DNA of 42,995 bases. Source: DATMTS01 sp035564555. GTDB taxonomy: Bacteria; Actinomycetota; Actinomycetes; Actinomycetales; Microbacteriaceae. The notes beneath the pieces are model-generated. The model did no database searches and was not told the DNA's origin. It was given only the letters and a program-made list of their open reading frames with translations. Shown here piece by piece: positions 23,262 to 32,126 of this stretch. The position numbers and the translations under genes are program-made. The stretch covers positions 1 through 42,995 of the forward strand of contig DATMTS010000111.1 of assembly GCA_035564555.1 (NCBI GenBank), written 5' to 3'. The stretch's first letter is position 1, and each line of letters begins with the position of its first letter.

Positions 23262-24854
23262 CTACTGCTCGGTGATGTCGATCGCCTGCATCACGTCGGC
23301 GTCGATGGCGGTGCGCACCTTCTCGAGCAGGCCGTCGGGCACCGGGGAATCCACGGTGAGCACGCTCAGCGCCTTGCCGCCCGCCGTGGTGCGTGCCACT
23401 TGCATCCCGGCGATGTTGATGTCGGCGTCACCGAACTCCTGACCATAGACGGCGACGATGCCCGGACGGTCGTCGTAGACCATCACGATGAGGTGCTCAG
23501 CGATCGGAACCTCCACGTCGTAACCGTTGATCTCGACGACCTTCTCGATCTGCTTCGGCCCGGTGAGGGTGCCCGATACGGACACTTGCGAGCCATCGCT
23601 CAGCGCACCGCGCAACGTGAGCACGTTGCGGTACTCCTCGCTCACCGAATCCGTGATCAGGCGCACCTCGATGCCGCGCTGCTCGGCCAGCAGCGGCGCG
23701 TTCACATACGAGACGTTCTCGCTCACGATGTTGGTGAAGATGCCCTTGAGCGCGGCGAGCTTCAGCACGCTCACGTCGTAGTCCGCGAGTTCGCCCCGTA
23801 CCTCGACGTCGACGCTCGTGAGCGGGCTGTCCGCGAGCCCGCTGAAGACCTGTCCGAGCTTCTCCAGCAGCGGGATGCCTGGACGCACGTACGGATCGAT
23901 CACGCCGCCGGCGACGTTCACGGCATCCGGCACCAGCTCACCCGAGAGCGCGAGCCGCACCGAGCGCGCCACCGACACCCCCGCCTTCTCCTGCGCCTCA
24001 TCCGTCGAGGCACCGAGGTGCGGCGTGACGATGACGTTCTCGAGCTCGAGCAACGGCGAGGAGAGCGGCGGCTCGGTCGCGAAGACGTCAAGACCTGCAC
24101 CGGCGATGCTGTGGGTGGACAGCGCACGGTACAGCGCGTCTTCATCGATCAGGCCGCCTCTGGCGACGTTCACGATGTAGGCGGTGTTCTTCATCCGTGC
24201 GAGCTGGTCGTCGCTGATCATGCCGATGGTCTCCGGCGTCCTGGGCATGTGGATCGTGATGAAGTCTGCTTGCGCGAGCAGTTCATCCAGGGTGACCAGC
24301 TGAACGCCGAGCTGCTGTGCACGGGCCGAGGTCACATACGGGTCGTAGGCGATGACCTTGGTGCCGAACGCCTGCATTCGCGCCGTGATGAGCGCCCCGA
24401 TGCGCCCCAGTCCGATGATGCCGATGGTCTTCTCGTAGAGTTCGACGCCGGTGTACTTGGAGCGCTTCCACGCGCCGGCGGTCAACGAGGAGTGGCCGGC
24501 GGGAATGTGCCTGGCCAGGCTGAGGATGTGGCCGATGGTCAGTTCCGCGGCCGAGATGATGTTCGAGGTGGGCGCGTTCACCACCATGACGCCGGCGGTG
24601 GTGGCCGCCTTGATGTCGACGTTGTCGAGCCCGACGCCGGCCCGCGCGATGACGCGCAGCTTCGGGGCGGCGGCGACCGCCTCGGCATCCATCTTGGTGG
24701 CCGACCTGATCAGCACCGCGTCCGCATCGCCGAGCGCCTCCAGCAGGGCGGCCCGGTCCGTGCCGTCCACCGACCGGATGTCGAAGTCGGGGCCGAGCGC
24801 CTCGACGGTGGCGGGCGACAGTTCTTCGGCGATCAGCACGACCGGATTCGACAC
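23262..24854 (-). CDS. serA: D-3-phosphoglycerate dehydrogenase
   Basis: 530 residues, the long actinobacterial form. Substrate domain, then the NAD-binding Rossmann motif IGIIGLGRIGALI at about 145-157, catalytic Arg in NVARGG, Glu in FATEPP and His in VTPHLGAST. Then comes an intervening (ASB) domain and a C-terminal ACT domain (about 455-530, EHLIVMVYDDRPGIVAVYGQ) where serine binds as feedback inhibitor. It oxidises 3-phosphoglycerate to phosphohydroxypyruvate, the first step of serine synthesis. The start is a GTG with AAAGGA 8 bases upstream. In related genomes serA sits next to ilvC; here cutC lies between. A GAGCCG-CTT-CGGCTC hairpin lies in its leader. Confidence 0.97.
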   Translation of the reverse strand: MSNPVVLIAEELSPATVEALGPDFDIRSVDGTDRAALLEALGDADAVLIRSATKMDAEAVAAAPKLRVIARAGVGLDNVDIKAATTAGVMVVNAPTSNIISAAELTIGHILSLARHIPAGHSSLTAGAWKRSKYTGVELYEKTIGIIGLGRIGALITARMQAFGTKVIAYDPYVTSARAQQLGVQLVTLDELLAQADFITIHMPRTPETIGMISDDQLARMKNTAYIVNVARGGLIDEDALYRALSTHSIAGAGLDVFATEPPLSSPLLELENVIVTPHLGASTDEAQEKAGVSVARSVRLALSGELVPDAVNVAGGVIDPYVRPGIPLLEKLGQVFSGLADSPLTSVDVEVRGELADYDVSVLKLAALKGIFTNIVSENVSYVNAPLLAEQRGIEVRLITDSVSEEYRNVLTLRGALSDGSQVSVSGTLTGPKQIEKVVEINGYDVEVPIAEHLIVMVYDDRPGIVAVYGQEFGDADINIAGMQVARTTAGGKALSVLTVDSPVPDGLLEKVRTAIDADVMQAIDITEQ

Positions 24855-25167
24855 GGAGCGGTTCCTTTGCGGGGCGGGAGCCGAAGCGGCTCGGCAGACG
24901 GGGCTCGTGCGCCACGGTCACCGGTTCGATCGGTGCGGCGCGGACACTCACACTTTACCGGCCTGGATCGGGCCACCCGACCACGGTTACGCTCGATGAA
25001 CGGTTGCCGCCGTTCGGTCGGCGGCGCCGACGATCGGGCAGGATGACCGCGTGGGCTCATTGTCGCCGGAGCCACCGCTGCCGGCTGGACGCCGCTTCAT
25101 GCCACGTGGCGGCAGGCCCTCGGCGCCGGGCTACCGTGTTCGTCGCGACGGCCGCTCGAATCGAGGG
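24855..25167. other. Intergenic region between cutC and serA
   Basis: 313 bases with no supportable gene. It holds the serA ribosome site and a GAGCCG-CTT-CGGCTC hairpin (about 24876-24896) in the presumed serA leader. The plus-strand open frames here continue antisense through cutC and look like shadows. No clear promoter or terminator stands out in the rest. Confidence 0.6.
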
Positions 25168-25911
25168 CTACTCGCGGAGGGAGCGGGCCGCGGCGACCGC
25201 CGAGCGCACAACATCGATGTCCGTGACCTCGTACTCGGGATGGCCGCCGCCCGGGCCGCTCGGCGTTCCGTTCACGGTGCGTCTGGCGGACAGGTGCACG
25301 GCACCGATTCCGGTCGCTGCAAGGGTCGCAACATCGGCCGTTCGCACGCCACCCCCGGCCACTATCTCGATCCGACCCGCGGCTCGTTGCGCGAAGTCGT
25401 GAAGCGTCGCCACGCCGTCCACTGCGTGCTGCGCACCACCGGAGGTCAAGATCCGATCGACGCCCGACCCGGCGAGCCGAGCCACGGCATCCGCCGGATG
25501 CATCGCCACATCGATCGCGCGGTGAAACGTCAGGATCAACGGACCAGCGGCCTCACGCAGCGCGGTCACCGTTTCCAGGTCGACGCGGCCGCGCTCATCG
25601 AGCACACCGACGACGACACCGCCGGCCCCCAGTTCACGCAGTTGCCGGATGTCGCGCAGCACGATCTCGGTCTCGTCGGCTGAATAGACGAAGCCGCCGG
25701 CACGGGGGCGCACCAGCACATTCACGAAATCGGGCCGTGCGGCCTGCCGAGCGAGTTCGGCGGCGAGTTCGATCATCCCAGGGCTCGGCGTCAGCCCCCC
25801 GACACCGAGCGCCGAGCACAACTCGACCCGGTCTGCGCCCTCGCCGAGCGCGATCCGTACGCCTTCGAGGTCTTGAACAGCGATCTCGACGGCAAGGGCT
25901 GCTTCCGGCAT
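25168..25911 (-). CDS. cutC: Copper homeostasis protein CutC family
   Basis: 247 residues, a TIM barrel. Marks are LAVEIAVQDLEGVRIA, ADRVELCSALGVGGLTPSPG, VNVLVRPRAGGFVYS, GAGGVVVGVLDERGRVD, LTFHRAIDVA, RILTSGGAQHAVDG and IEIVAGGGVRTADV. The C-terminal SARRTVNGTPSGPGGG is the usual end. CutC was first linked to copper tolerance, but its biochemical activity remains unproven. The ATG at 25911 is chosen because AAGGAG lies upstream; a start 21 bases earlier lacks one. It is on the same strand as ilvC and serA but separated from ilvC by a 69-base hairpin, so it is probably not part of the ilv transcript. Confidence 0.93.
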   Translation of the reverse strand: MPEAALAVEIAVQDLEGVRIALGEGADRVELCSALGVGGLTPSPGMIELAAELARQAARPDFVNVLVRPRAGGFVYSADETEIVLRDIRQLRELGAGGVVVGVLDERGRVDLETVTALREAAGPLILTFHRAIDVAMHPADAVARLAGSGVDRILTSGGAQHAVDGVATLHDFAQRAAGRIEIVAGGGVRTADVATLAATGIGAVHLSARRTVNGTPSGPGGGHPEYEVTDIDVVRSAVAAARSLRE

Positions 25912-25992
25912 CCTCGCTCCTTCGGTCGTCATTCATCCTGACAGCATTCGTCACGTGAACGGCGAACCGGAGCAGAACCGGACAGCACCCGT

Positions 25993-26061
25993 ATCGAAAT
26001 CAGGTGAGACGCGAGCGCGAGTGGATAATCCACTCGGCCATGCGTCTCACCTGATTTCGAT
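25993..26061. repeat. 69-base hairpin element with perfect 20-base arms
   Basis: ATCGAAATCAGGTGAGACGC (25993-26012) is repeated exactly inverted at 26042-26061. The loop contains a second hairpin, GAGTGG-ATAAT-CCACTC. The element begins 24 bases behind the ilvC stop and has no T-run on either side. It may act as an unusual terminator or be a short palindromic mobile repeat. Confidence 0.8.
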
Positions 26062-26085
26062 GCGTGTGGTGAAAAACTGCGGCGA

Positions 26086-27114
26086 CTAGCGGGCGACCTC
26101 GCCGTCGACGTAGTCGTCGTCGTTCGAGGCGTTCCAGGCGAACAGCTTGCGCAGTTCGCGACCGGTCGCCTCGATCGGGTGCTGCTCGCCCTTGCTGCGC
26201 AGCTGCAGGAACTCCGGCGCACCGGCATCCTGGTCGGCGATGAAGCGAGCGGCGAACGTGCCGTCTTGGATGTCGTTCAGCACGGCCTGCATGTTCTCCT
26301 TGACACGCGGGTCGATCACCCGGGGGCCGGAGACGTAGTCGCCGTACTCGGCGGTGTCGGAGACGCTCCAGCGCTGCTTGGCGATGCCGCCCTCCCACAT
26401 CAGGTCGACGATCAGCTTGAGCTCGTGCAGCACCTCGAAGTAGGCGACCTGCGGCTGGTAGCCGGCCTCGGTGAGCGTTTCGAAGCCGTACTGGATCAGC
26501 TGCGAGACACCGCCGCAGAGCACGGCCTGCTCGCCGAACAGGTCGGTCTCGGTCTCTTCGGTGAACGTTGTCTTGATACCGCCGGCGCGCAGGCCGCCGA
26601 TCGCCTTGGCGTAGCTGAGCGTGAGCGGCCACGCGTTGCCCGATGCATCCTTCTCCACGGCGACGATCACGGGAACGCCGCGGCCGGCCTCGTACTCGCG
26701 GCGCACCGTGTGACCCGGGCCCTTCGGAGCGACCATGACGACGTCAACGCCTTCGGGCGCCTGGATGTAACCGAAGCGGATGTTGAAACCGTGGCCGAAG
26801 ACGAGCGCCTTGCCGGCCGACAGGTGGGGTGCCACGTCGTCGGCGTACAGATGACGCTGCACCTGGTCGGGAGCGAGGATGACGATCACGTCGGCCCATT
26901 CGGCGCCTTCGGCGGGGCTCACCACGGTGAAGCCCGCCTCCTCGGCCTTCTGCTTCGACTTCGAGCCCTCCTTGAGCGCGACACGCACCTCGACACCGGA
27001 GTCGCGCAGGTTCTGCGCGTGCGCGTGCCCCTGGGAGCCGTAGCCGATGACGACGACTTTCTTGCCCTGGATCACGGCCAGGTCTGCGTCGCCGTCGTAG
27101 TAGATCTCAGCCAT
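26086..27114 (-). CDS. ilvC: Ketol-acid reductoisomerase (class I)
   Basis: 342 residues, the short class I form. NADPH domain with VVVIGYGSQGHAHAQNLRDS at about 20-39 and the specificity loop VALKEGSKSKQ. Then GHGFNIRFG, VAPKGPGH, the acidic metal site in TETDLFGEQAVLCGG and later DLMWEGGIAK, and an acidic C-terminus. It isomerises and reduces acetolactate or acetohydroxybutyrate, the second step of Val/Leu and Ile synthesis, with Mg2+. The ATG has AAGGAG upstream. It is the last gene of ilvD-ilvB-ilvN-ilvC, 71 bases after ilvN. Confidence 0.98.
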   Translation of the reverse strand: MAEIYYDGDADLAVIQGKKVVVIGYGSQGHAHAQNLRDSGVEVRVALKEGSKSKQKAEEAGFTVVSPAEGAEWADVIVILAPDQVQRHLYADDVAPHLSAGKALVFGHGFNIRFGYIQAPEGVDVVMVAPKGPGHTVRREYEAGRGVPVIVAVEKDASGNAWPLTLSYAKAIGGLRAGGIKTTFTEETETDLFGEQAVLCGGVSQLIQYGFETLTEAGYQPQVAYFEVLHELKLIVDLMWEGGIAKQRWSVSDTAEYGDYVSGPRVIDPRVKENMQAVLNDIQDGTFAARFIADQDAGAPEFLQLRSKGEQHPIEATGRELRKLFAWNASNDDDYVDGEVAR

Positions 27115-27185
27115 TCTTATTTCTCCTTATTTGTTCGTCCGTCGAAGTTCCGTCGCCGCTTCGCGCCGGCGAAACCGTCGGATGG

Positions 27186-27695
27186 TCAGTTCTTGAAGAC
27201 GCGCTCGGTGATCGACTTGCCGCCGCGCCCGATCGCGAGCAGGCCAGACTGCGCCATCTCTTTGATCCCGTAGGGCTCGAGCACTTTGAGCAGCGCCTGG
27301 GTCTTGCCGCTGTCGCCGGTCACCTCGATCACGAGCGCGTCGGGCGATACGTCGACGACACGGGCGCGGAACAGGTTGACCGCCTCCAGCACCTGTGAGC
27401 GGGTCTGGTTGTCGACGCGCACCTTGATCAGCAGGTGCTCGCGATACACCGCCTGGTCGGGGTCGAGCTCGACGATCTTGATCACGTTGACCAGTTTGTT
27501 GAGCTGTTTGGTGACCTGTTCCAACGGAAGTCCCTCGACATCCACCACCACCGTGATGCGCGAGAGTCCGCCGATCTCGCTCGTGCCGACGGCGAGCGAG
27601 TTGATGTTGAATCCGCGACGGGCGAACAATCCGGCGACGCGTGTCAGCAGACCGGGTTTGTCTTCGACGAGCAGGGAAAGAACGTGTGTGCTCAT
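27186..27695 (-). CDS. ilvN: Acetolactate synthase small (regulatory) subunit
   Basis: 169 residues. N-terminal ACT domain (HVLSLLVEDKPGLLTRVAGL, then FARRGFNINSLAVG) and C-terminal ALS_ss domain (NLFRARVVDVSPDALVIEVT). It gives valine feedback control and full activity to IlvB. The ATG at 27695 lies 3 bases from the ilvB stop, so the two are translationally linked. Normal family length. Confidence 0.98.
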   Translation of the reverse strand: MSTHVLSLLVEDKPGLLTRVAGLFARRGFNINSLAVGTSEIGGLSRITVVVDVEGLPLEQVTKQLNKLVNVIKIVELDPDQAVYREHLLIKVRVDNQTRSQVLEAVNLFRARVVDVSPDALVIEVTGDSGKTQALLKVLEPYGIKEMAQSGLLAIGRGGKSITERVFKN

Positions 27696-27698
27696 GGT

Positions 27699-29519
27699 CT
27701 ACTCCTCCCCCCAGCTCGGCGCATGGTCTTTCGCGTACTGCACGTAGTTGTTACTGACGCCCTGCGGGACCATCGGCCACACCATCGCGTCACGGCTGAC
27801 GATGAAGTCGATCACGACCGGCCGATCGTTGGTCTTCAGAGCGAGTTCGATCGCCGCGTCGATCTCCTCCTCCTTCGTCACCCGGATGCCGAGAGCGCCA
27901 TAGGCTTCGGCCAGCTTGACGAAGTCGGGGATCATCCGCGTGCTCTTGTCTCCGTCCAACGCTCCGGTGTTGAGATCGGTGAAGGAGTGTCTGCCGTCGT
28001 AGAACAGCGTCTGCCATTGCCGCACCATGCCGAGCGAGGAGTTGTTGATGATGGCGACCTTGATCGGGATGTCGTTGATCGTGCAGGTGGCTAGCTCCTG
28101 ATTGGTCATCTGGAAGCATCCGTCGCCATCGATCGCCCAGACCACCCGGTCGGGCTGAGCGACCTTGGCGCCCATCGCGGCCGGCACGGCGTAACCCATC
28201 GTTCCGGCCCCGCCGGAATTCAGGAACGAGTTGGGCCGCTCGTATCCGATGAACTGGGCGGTCCACATCTGGTGCTGGCCCACGCCGGCGGCATAGACGG
28301 CCTCCGGTCCGGTGAGCTCGCCGATGCGCTGGATCACCTGCTGCGGGGCGAGCAGCCCGTCCGTGGTCGGCGCGAACCCGAGCGGGAACTCCTCACGGAG
28401 CCCGTTCAGGTAGGTCCACCACTCGACGAGGTCGGGTGCCGAGGCGTCACGCGCGGCGTGTTCGTATGCGGAGGTCAGGTCGGCGATGACGTCCTTGGCA
28501 TCGCCGACGATCGGGACGTCCGCGTGCCGGATCTTGGAGATCTCGGCAGGATCGACGTCGACATGCACGATCTTCGCGTGCGGTGCGAAGCCCGACACCT
28601 TGCCCGTCACGCGATCGTCGAAACGCGCGCCGAGCGAGATGATCAGATCCGCCTCCTGTAGGGCGAGGACGGCGGGAACGGAACCGTGCATGCCGGGCAT
28701 GCCCAGGTGCTGTTCGTGCGAGTCCGGAAAAGCGCCGCGGGCCATCAGCGTCGTCACGACGGGCGCACCGGTCGACTCGGCGAGAACGAGCAGTTCCGGC
28801 GACGCCTGCCCGCGGATCACGCCGCCGCCGACGTAGAGCACCGGCTTCTTCGCCTCGACCAGCAACTGCGCCGCGGCCTGCACCTGCTTGCCGTGCGCCT
28901 TGGTCACCGGCCGGTAGCCCGGCAGGTCGACGACGGGCGGCCAGATGAACGGCGCCTTCTCCTGCTGGGCATCCTTGGTGATGTCGACGAGCACCGGGCC
29001 GGGCCGGCCGGTGGATGCGATGTGGTAGGCGGCGGCGATGGTCGCCGGGATGTCGGCCGGGTCTTTCACCAGGAACGAATGCTTGGTGATCGGCATCGTG
29101 ATGCCGACGATGTCGGCCTCCTGGAAGGCGTCCGTGCCCATCAGGTTCGAGAACACCTGACCGGTGATGGCCAGCAGTGGAACGGAGTCCATGTGCGCGT
29201 CGGCGATCGCCGTGACGAGGTTGGTCGCACCGGGACCCGACGTGGCGATGGCCACACCGACTCGATTGCTGGATGACGCGTAGCCTTCGGCCGCGTGTCC
29301 GGCGCCTTGTTCGTGCCGAACCAGGATGTGCCGGATCTCGTCTTGCGCCATGAGTTCGTCGTAGAACGGGATGACGGCGCCGCCCGGGATTCCGAAGACG
29401 TCGGTGACGCCGAGTTTGGCGAGGCTGCGGAGAATTGCGGCCGATCCGGTGATCACCTCGGGCTCGTCGGTACGGCGGGGTGCGGCGGGTGTCGGCACGG
29501 TGCGTGGTTCCGTGGGCAT
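27699..29519 (-). CDS. ilvB: Acetolactate synthase large (catalytic) subunit
   Basis: 606 residues, a ThDP-dependent enzyme. N-terminal PYR domain has FGIPGGAVIPFYDEL and the catalytic Glu in RHEQGAGHAAEGYA. The central FAD-binding domain has GGGVIRGQAS and SLGARFDDRVTG. The C-terminal PP domain has the ThDP motif IDGDGCFQMTNQELATC with IINNSSLGMVRQWQ. It condenses pyruvate with pyruvate or 2-oxobutyrate. The ATG has AAAGGA 12 bases upstream. It follows ilvD by 47 bases and leads ilvN. The short gaps leave no room for a leader-peptide attenuator before ilvB. Confidence 0.98.
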   Translation of the reverse strand: MPTEPRTVPTPAAPRRTDEPEVITGSAAILRSLAKLGVTDVFGIPGGAVIPFYDELMAQDEIRHILVRHEQGAGHAAEGYASSSNRVGVAIATSGPGATNLVTAIADAHMDSVPLLAITGQVFSNLMGTDAFQEADIVGITMPITKHSFLVKDPADIPATIAAAYHIASTGRPGPVLVDITKDAQQEKAPFIWPPVVDLPGYRPVTKAHGKQVQAAAQLLVEAKKPVLYVGGGVIRGQASPELLVLAESTGAPVVTTLMARGAFPDSHEQHLGMPGMHGSVPAVLALQEADLIISLGARFDDRVTGKVSGFAPHAKIVHVDVDPAEISKIRHADVPIVGDAKDVIADLTSAYEHAARDASAPDLVEWWTYLNGLREEFPLGFAPTTDGLLAPQQVIQRIGELTGPEAVYAAGVGQHQMWTAQFIGYERPNSFLNSGGAGTMGYAVPAAMGAKVAQPDRVVWAIDGDGCFQMTNQELATCTINDIPIKVAIINNSSLGMVRQWQTLFYDGRHSFTDLNTGALDGDKSTRMIPDFVKLAEAYGALGIRVTKEEEIDAAIELALKTNDRPVVIDFIVSRDAMVWPMVPQGVSNNYVQYAKDHAPSWGEE

Positions 29520-29566
29520 GAGTGAGCGATTCCTTTGACGTGCGAGACGAATGATGAGGGTTCGCG

Positions 29567-31261
29567 TTACCCGGTGATCGCGCCTTCCGCTGCGGAATGC
29601 ACGAGCTTCGAGTACTTCGCGAGGACGCCACGGGTATAGCGCGGAGGAAGCGGTTCCCAGCCTTCCCGGCGGGACGCCAGCTCGGCCTCGTCGACAAGTA
29701 GGTCGAGGGAGCGAGCAGCGATATCGACCCGTATCAGATCACCATCGCGCACGAATGCGATCGGACCTGCGTCCACCGCTTCGGGTGCTATGTGGCCGAT
29801 GCACAGTCCGGTTGTGCCGCCTGAGAATCGACCGTCTGTCAATAGTAGTACATCCTTGCCGAGCCCAGCGCCCTTGATGGCGGCGGTGATGGCGAGCATC
29901 TCGCGCATGCCGGGCCCGCCCTTGGGGCCTTCGTATCGGATCACGACGACGTCGCCGTGGCCGATCTTGCCCTCGGTCAGTGCGTCCATAGCCCCGCGCT
30001 CGCGCTCGAAGACCCGTGCCGGACCCTCGAACACCGCCGCGTCGAAGCCGGCGGTCTTGACGACGGCCCCATCGGGCGCGAACGACCCCTTCAGGATCGT
30101 CAGACCGCCGGTGGCGTGGATCGGGTTGTCCAGCGTGCGCAGCACCTCGCCGTCGAGCGGGTCGGGATCGAGCTCGGCGAGGTTCTCCGCCACGGTCTTG
30201 CCGGTCACGGTCATCGCATCGCCGTGCAGCAGGCCCGCGTCGAGCAGCGCCTTCATCAGAACCGGGATGCCGCCGTGCCGGTCGACGTCGTTCATCACGT
30301 ACTTGCCGAACGGCTTCAGGTCGCCGATGTGCGGCACCTTGTCGCCGATCCGGTTGAAGTCGTCGAGAGTGAGGTCGATGTCGGCTTCGCGCGCGATCGC
30401 GAGCAGGTGCAGCACGACGTTGGTGGAACCGCCCAACGCCATGGCGACCGTGATGGCGTTCTCGAACGCCTTCTTGGTCAGGATGTCTCGGGTGGTGTGG
30501 CCGCGCGACAGCATGCCGACCACGGCCTCGCCGCTTCGGTGCGCGTAGTAGTCGCGGCGACGGTCGGCCGATGGCGGCGCGGCCGAGCCCGGCATGCTCA
30601 TGCCCAGCGCCTCGGCGACGGATGCCATCGTGTTCGCGGTGTACATGCCCCCGCAGGCACCCTCGCCGGGCGCGATGGCGCACTCGATCTTCTTCAGGTC
30701 CTCCAGGCTCATCGTGCCGGCCTTGCACGCACCGACCGCCTCGAAGGAGTCGATGATCGTGACATCCTTCTCGGTTCCGTCGGAGAGCTTCACCCAGCCC
30801 GGCGCGATCGATCCTGCATAGAGGAAGACGGACGCCAGGTTCAGCCGCGCTGCGGCCATCAGCATGCCGGGAATCGACTTGTCGCATCCGGCCAGCAGAA
30901 CCGATCCGTCGAGCCGCTCGGCCATCATGACCGTCTCCACCGAGTCGGCGATGACCTCACGTGAGACCAGCGAGAAATGCATGCCCTCGTGCCCCATCGA
31001 GATGCCGTCGGAGACGGACACCGTGCCGAATTGCAGCGGGTAGCCGCCGCCGGAGTGCACACCCTCTTTAGCGCCCTGCGCCAACCGGTCGAGCGACAGG
31101 TTGCACGGGGTGATCTCGTTCCACGAGCTCGCGATGCCGATCTGCGGTTTGTCCCAGTCTTCGTCGCCCATGCCGACCGCGCGGAGCATCCCACGACTCG
31201 TGGTGGCTTCGATTCCGTCGGTGACGACGCGGCTGCGCGGCTTCAGATCGATTTCAGGCAT
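29567..31261 (-). CDS. ilvD: Dihydroxy-acid dehydratase
   Basis: 564 residues. The three Fe-S cysteines of the family are in SWNEITPCNLSL, LLAGCDKSIPGML and GACGGMYTANTM; the catalytic Ser region is LTDGRFSGGTTGLCIGH. It dehydrates 2,3-dihydroxy acids to 2-oxo acids in Ile/Val synthesis. The ATG at 31261 is 55 bases from the otsB stop. It is the first gene of the ilvD-B-N-C run, unless otsAB transcription reads through. Confidence 0.98.
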   Translation of the reverse strand: MPEIDLKPRSRVVTDGIEATTSRGMLRAVGMGDEDWDKPQIGIASSWNEITPCNLSLDRLAQGAKEGVHSGGGYPLQFGTVSVSDGISMGHEGMHFSLVSREVIADSVETVMMAERLDGSVLLAGCDKSIPGMLMAAARLNLASVFLYAGSIAPGWVKLSDGTEKDVTIIDSFEAVGACKAGTMSLEDLKKIECAIAPGEGACGGMYTANTMASVAEALGMSMPGSAAPPSADRRRDYYAHRSGEAVVGMLSRGHTTRDILTKKAFENAITVAMALGGSTNVVLHLLAIAREADIDLTLDDFNRIGDKVPHIGDLKPFGKYVMNDVDRHGGIPVLMKALLDAGLLHGDAMTVTGKTVAENLAELDPDPLDGEVLRTLDNPIHATGGLTILKGSFAPDGAVVKTAGFDAAVFEGPARVFERERGAMDALTEGKIGHGDVVVIRYEGPKGGPGMREMLAITAAIKGAGLGKDVLLLTDGRFSGGTTGLCIGHIAPEAVDAGPIAFVRDGDLIRVDIAARSLDLLVDEAELASRREGWEPLPPRYTRGVLAKYSKLVHSAAEGAITG

Positions 31262-31316
31262 GTGTCGAGTCTAGAACTGCGCGGCAGGTGTCCCCGTACG
31301 GTCGTTGGATGACCGA

Positions 31317-32126
31317 CTAACGGCTGGTTCGGCCCGTGGACCACTGCTCTCGGCCGCCGGCGAGCAGCGTCAGCAACGTTCCGACGGCATCCGGGTCGGC
31401 AACCCGGAACCGTGCCGCGGTAATGCCCTCGCCGACCTTGACGCCGATGTCGCCGTCGCGCATCGCGCTGAAACCGTCTTCGTCGGTGACGTCGTCACCG
31501 ACGTACAGCACGCCCGTCGCCGCCAGGTGTTCACGCAACCGGTCGACGCCGTCGCCCTTGGTGGCATCCCGTGCAGCGAACTCGAGGATGTCTTTCCCGC
31601 CGCGCACGGTGAACCCGCCGATCCGCTCTGCCGCCTGCCGGGCGGCACCCTGGATACCGTGGACCAGGGCGGGTTCGACCAAGCGCGTGTGGATGCCATA
31701 CCCGACCGGCTTGCGCTCCAGCACCGAGTCTGGTGCGGCGTCGACGATGGTCTGCAATGCCTCGCCCAACTGCTGCAGGCGATCACGCTCATCGGCGTCC
31801 AGCCCCAGGTCGATCCGACCGCCGTCCAGGCGCACCTCCACGCCGTGCGAACCGATCAGCAGCGCGTCGTCATCGGCCCGAGTGACGCGAGCGAGGCTCT
31901 CCAGCGGCCGCCCCGACACGTACGCCACCCAGGTGTCGGGCAACGCCTCGAGCCGGGCGATCGCCTCGGCCGCCTTCGGCAGCACCCGCGCGTCGGCCGG
32001 ATCATCGACGAAGCTGGAGAGCGTGCCGTCGAAGTCGAGCGCGACAAGAAGTCGTTCGGTTCCGGCGAGCTCGCTCAGTTCGAGCGCGAACGCGCGCGCG
32101 GGATCGCTCGGTGCCGTCTCCGCCAT
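31317..32126 (-). CDS. otsB: Trehalose-6-phosphate phosphatase
   Basis: 269 residues, HAD superfamily. Motif I LVALDFDGTLSSF holds the phosphoryl-accepting Asp; motif II is YVSGRP; motif III Lys lies in FAARDATKGDGVDRLREH; motif IV is LYVGDDVTDEDGF. It converts trehalose 6-phosphate to trehalose. The start codon is directly adjacent to the otsA stop (no gap), so the pair is translationally coupled. Confidence 0.96.
   Translation of the reverse strand: MAETAPSDPARAFALELSELAGTERLLVALDFDGTLSSFVDDPADARVLPKAAEAIARLEALPDTWVAYVSGRPLESLARVTRADDDALLIGSHGVEVRLDGGRIDLGLDADERDRLQQLGEALQTIVDAAPDSVLERKPVGYGIHTRLVEPALVHGIQGAARQAAERIGGFTVRGGKDILEFAARDATKGDGVDRLREHLAATGVLYVGDDVTDEDGFSAMRDGDIGVKVGEGITAARFRVADPDAVGTLLTLLAGGREQWSTGRTSR

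Noticed and set aside
25051..25683. 210-residue plus-strand frame across the serA-cutC gap
   Set aside because: Most of it is antisense to cutC, it is Arg/Gly/Asp-rich, and no ribosome site precedes it. The gap itself shows no gene.
29520..29566. Attenuator or leader peptide upstream of ilvB
   Set aside because: Only 47 bases separate ilvD and ilvB, with no run of Ile/Val/Leu codons and no terminator/antiterminator pair. The 55 bases before ilvD also hold none.
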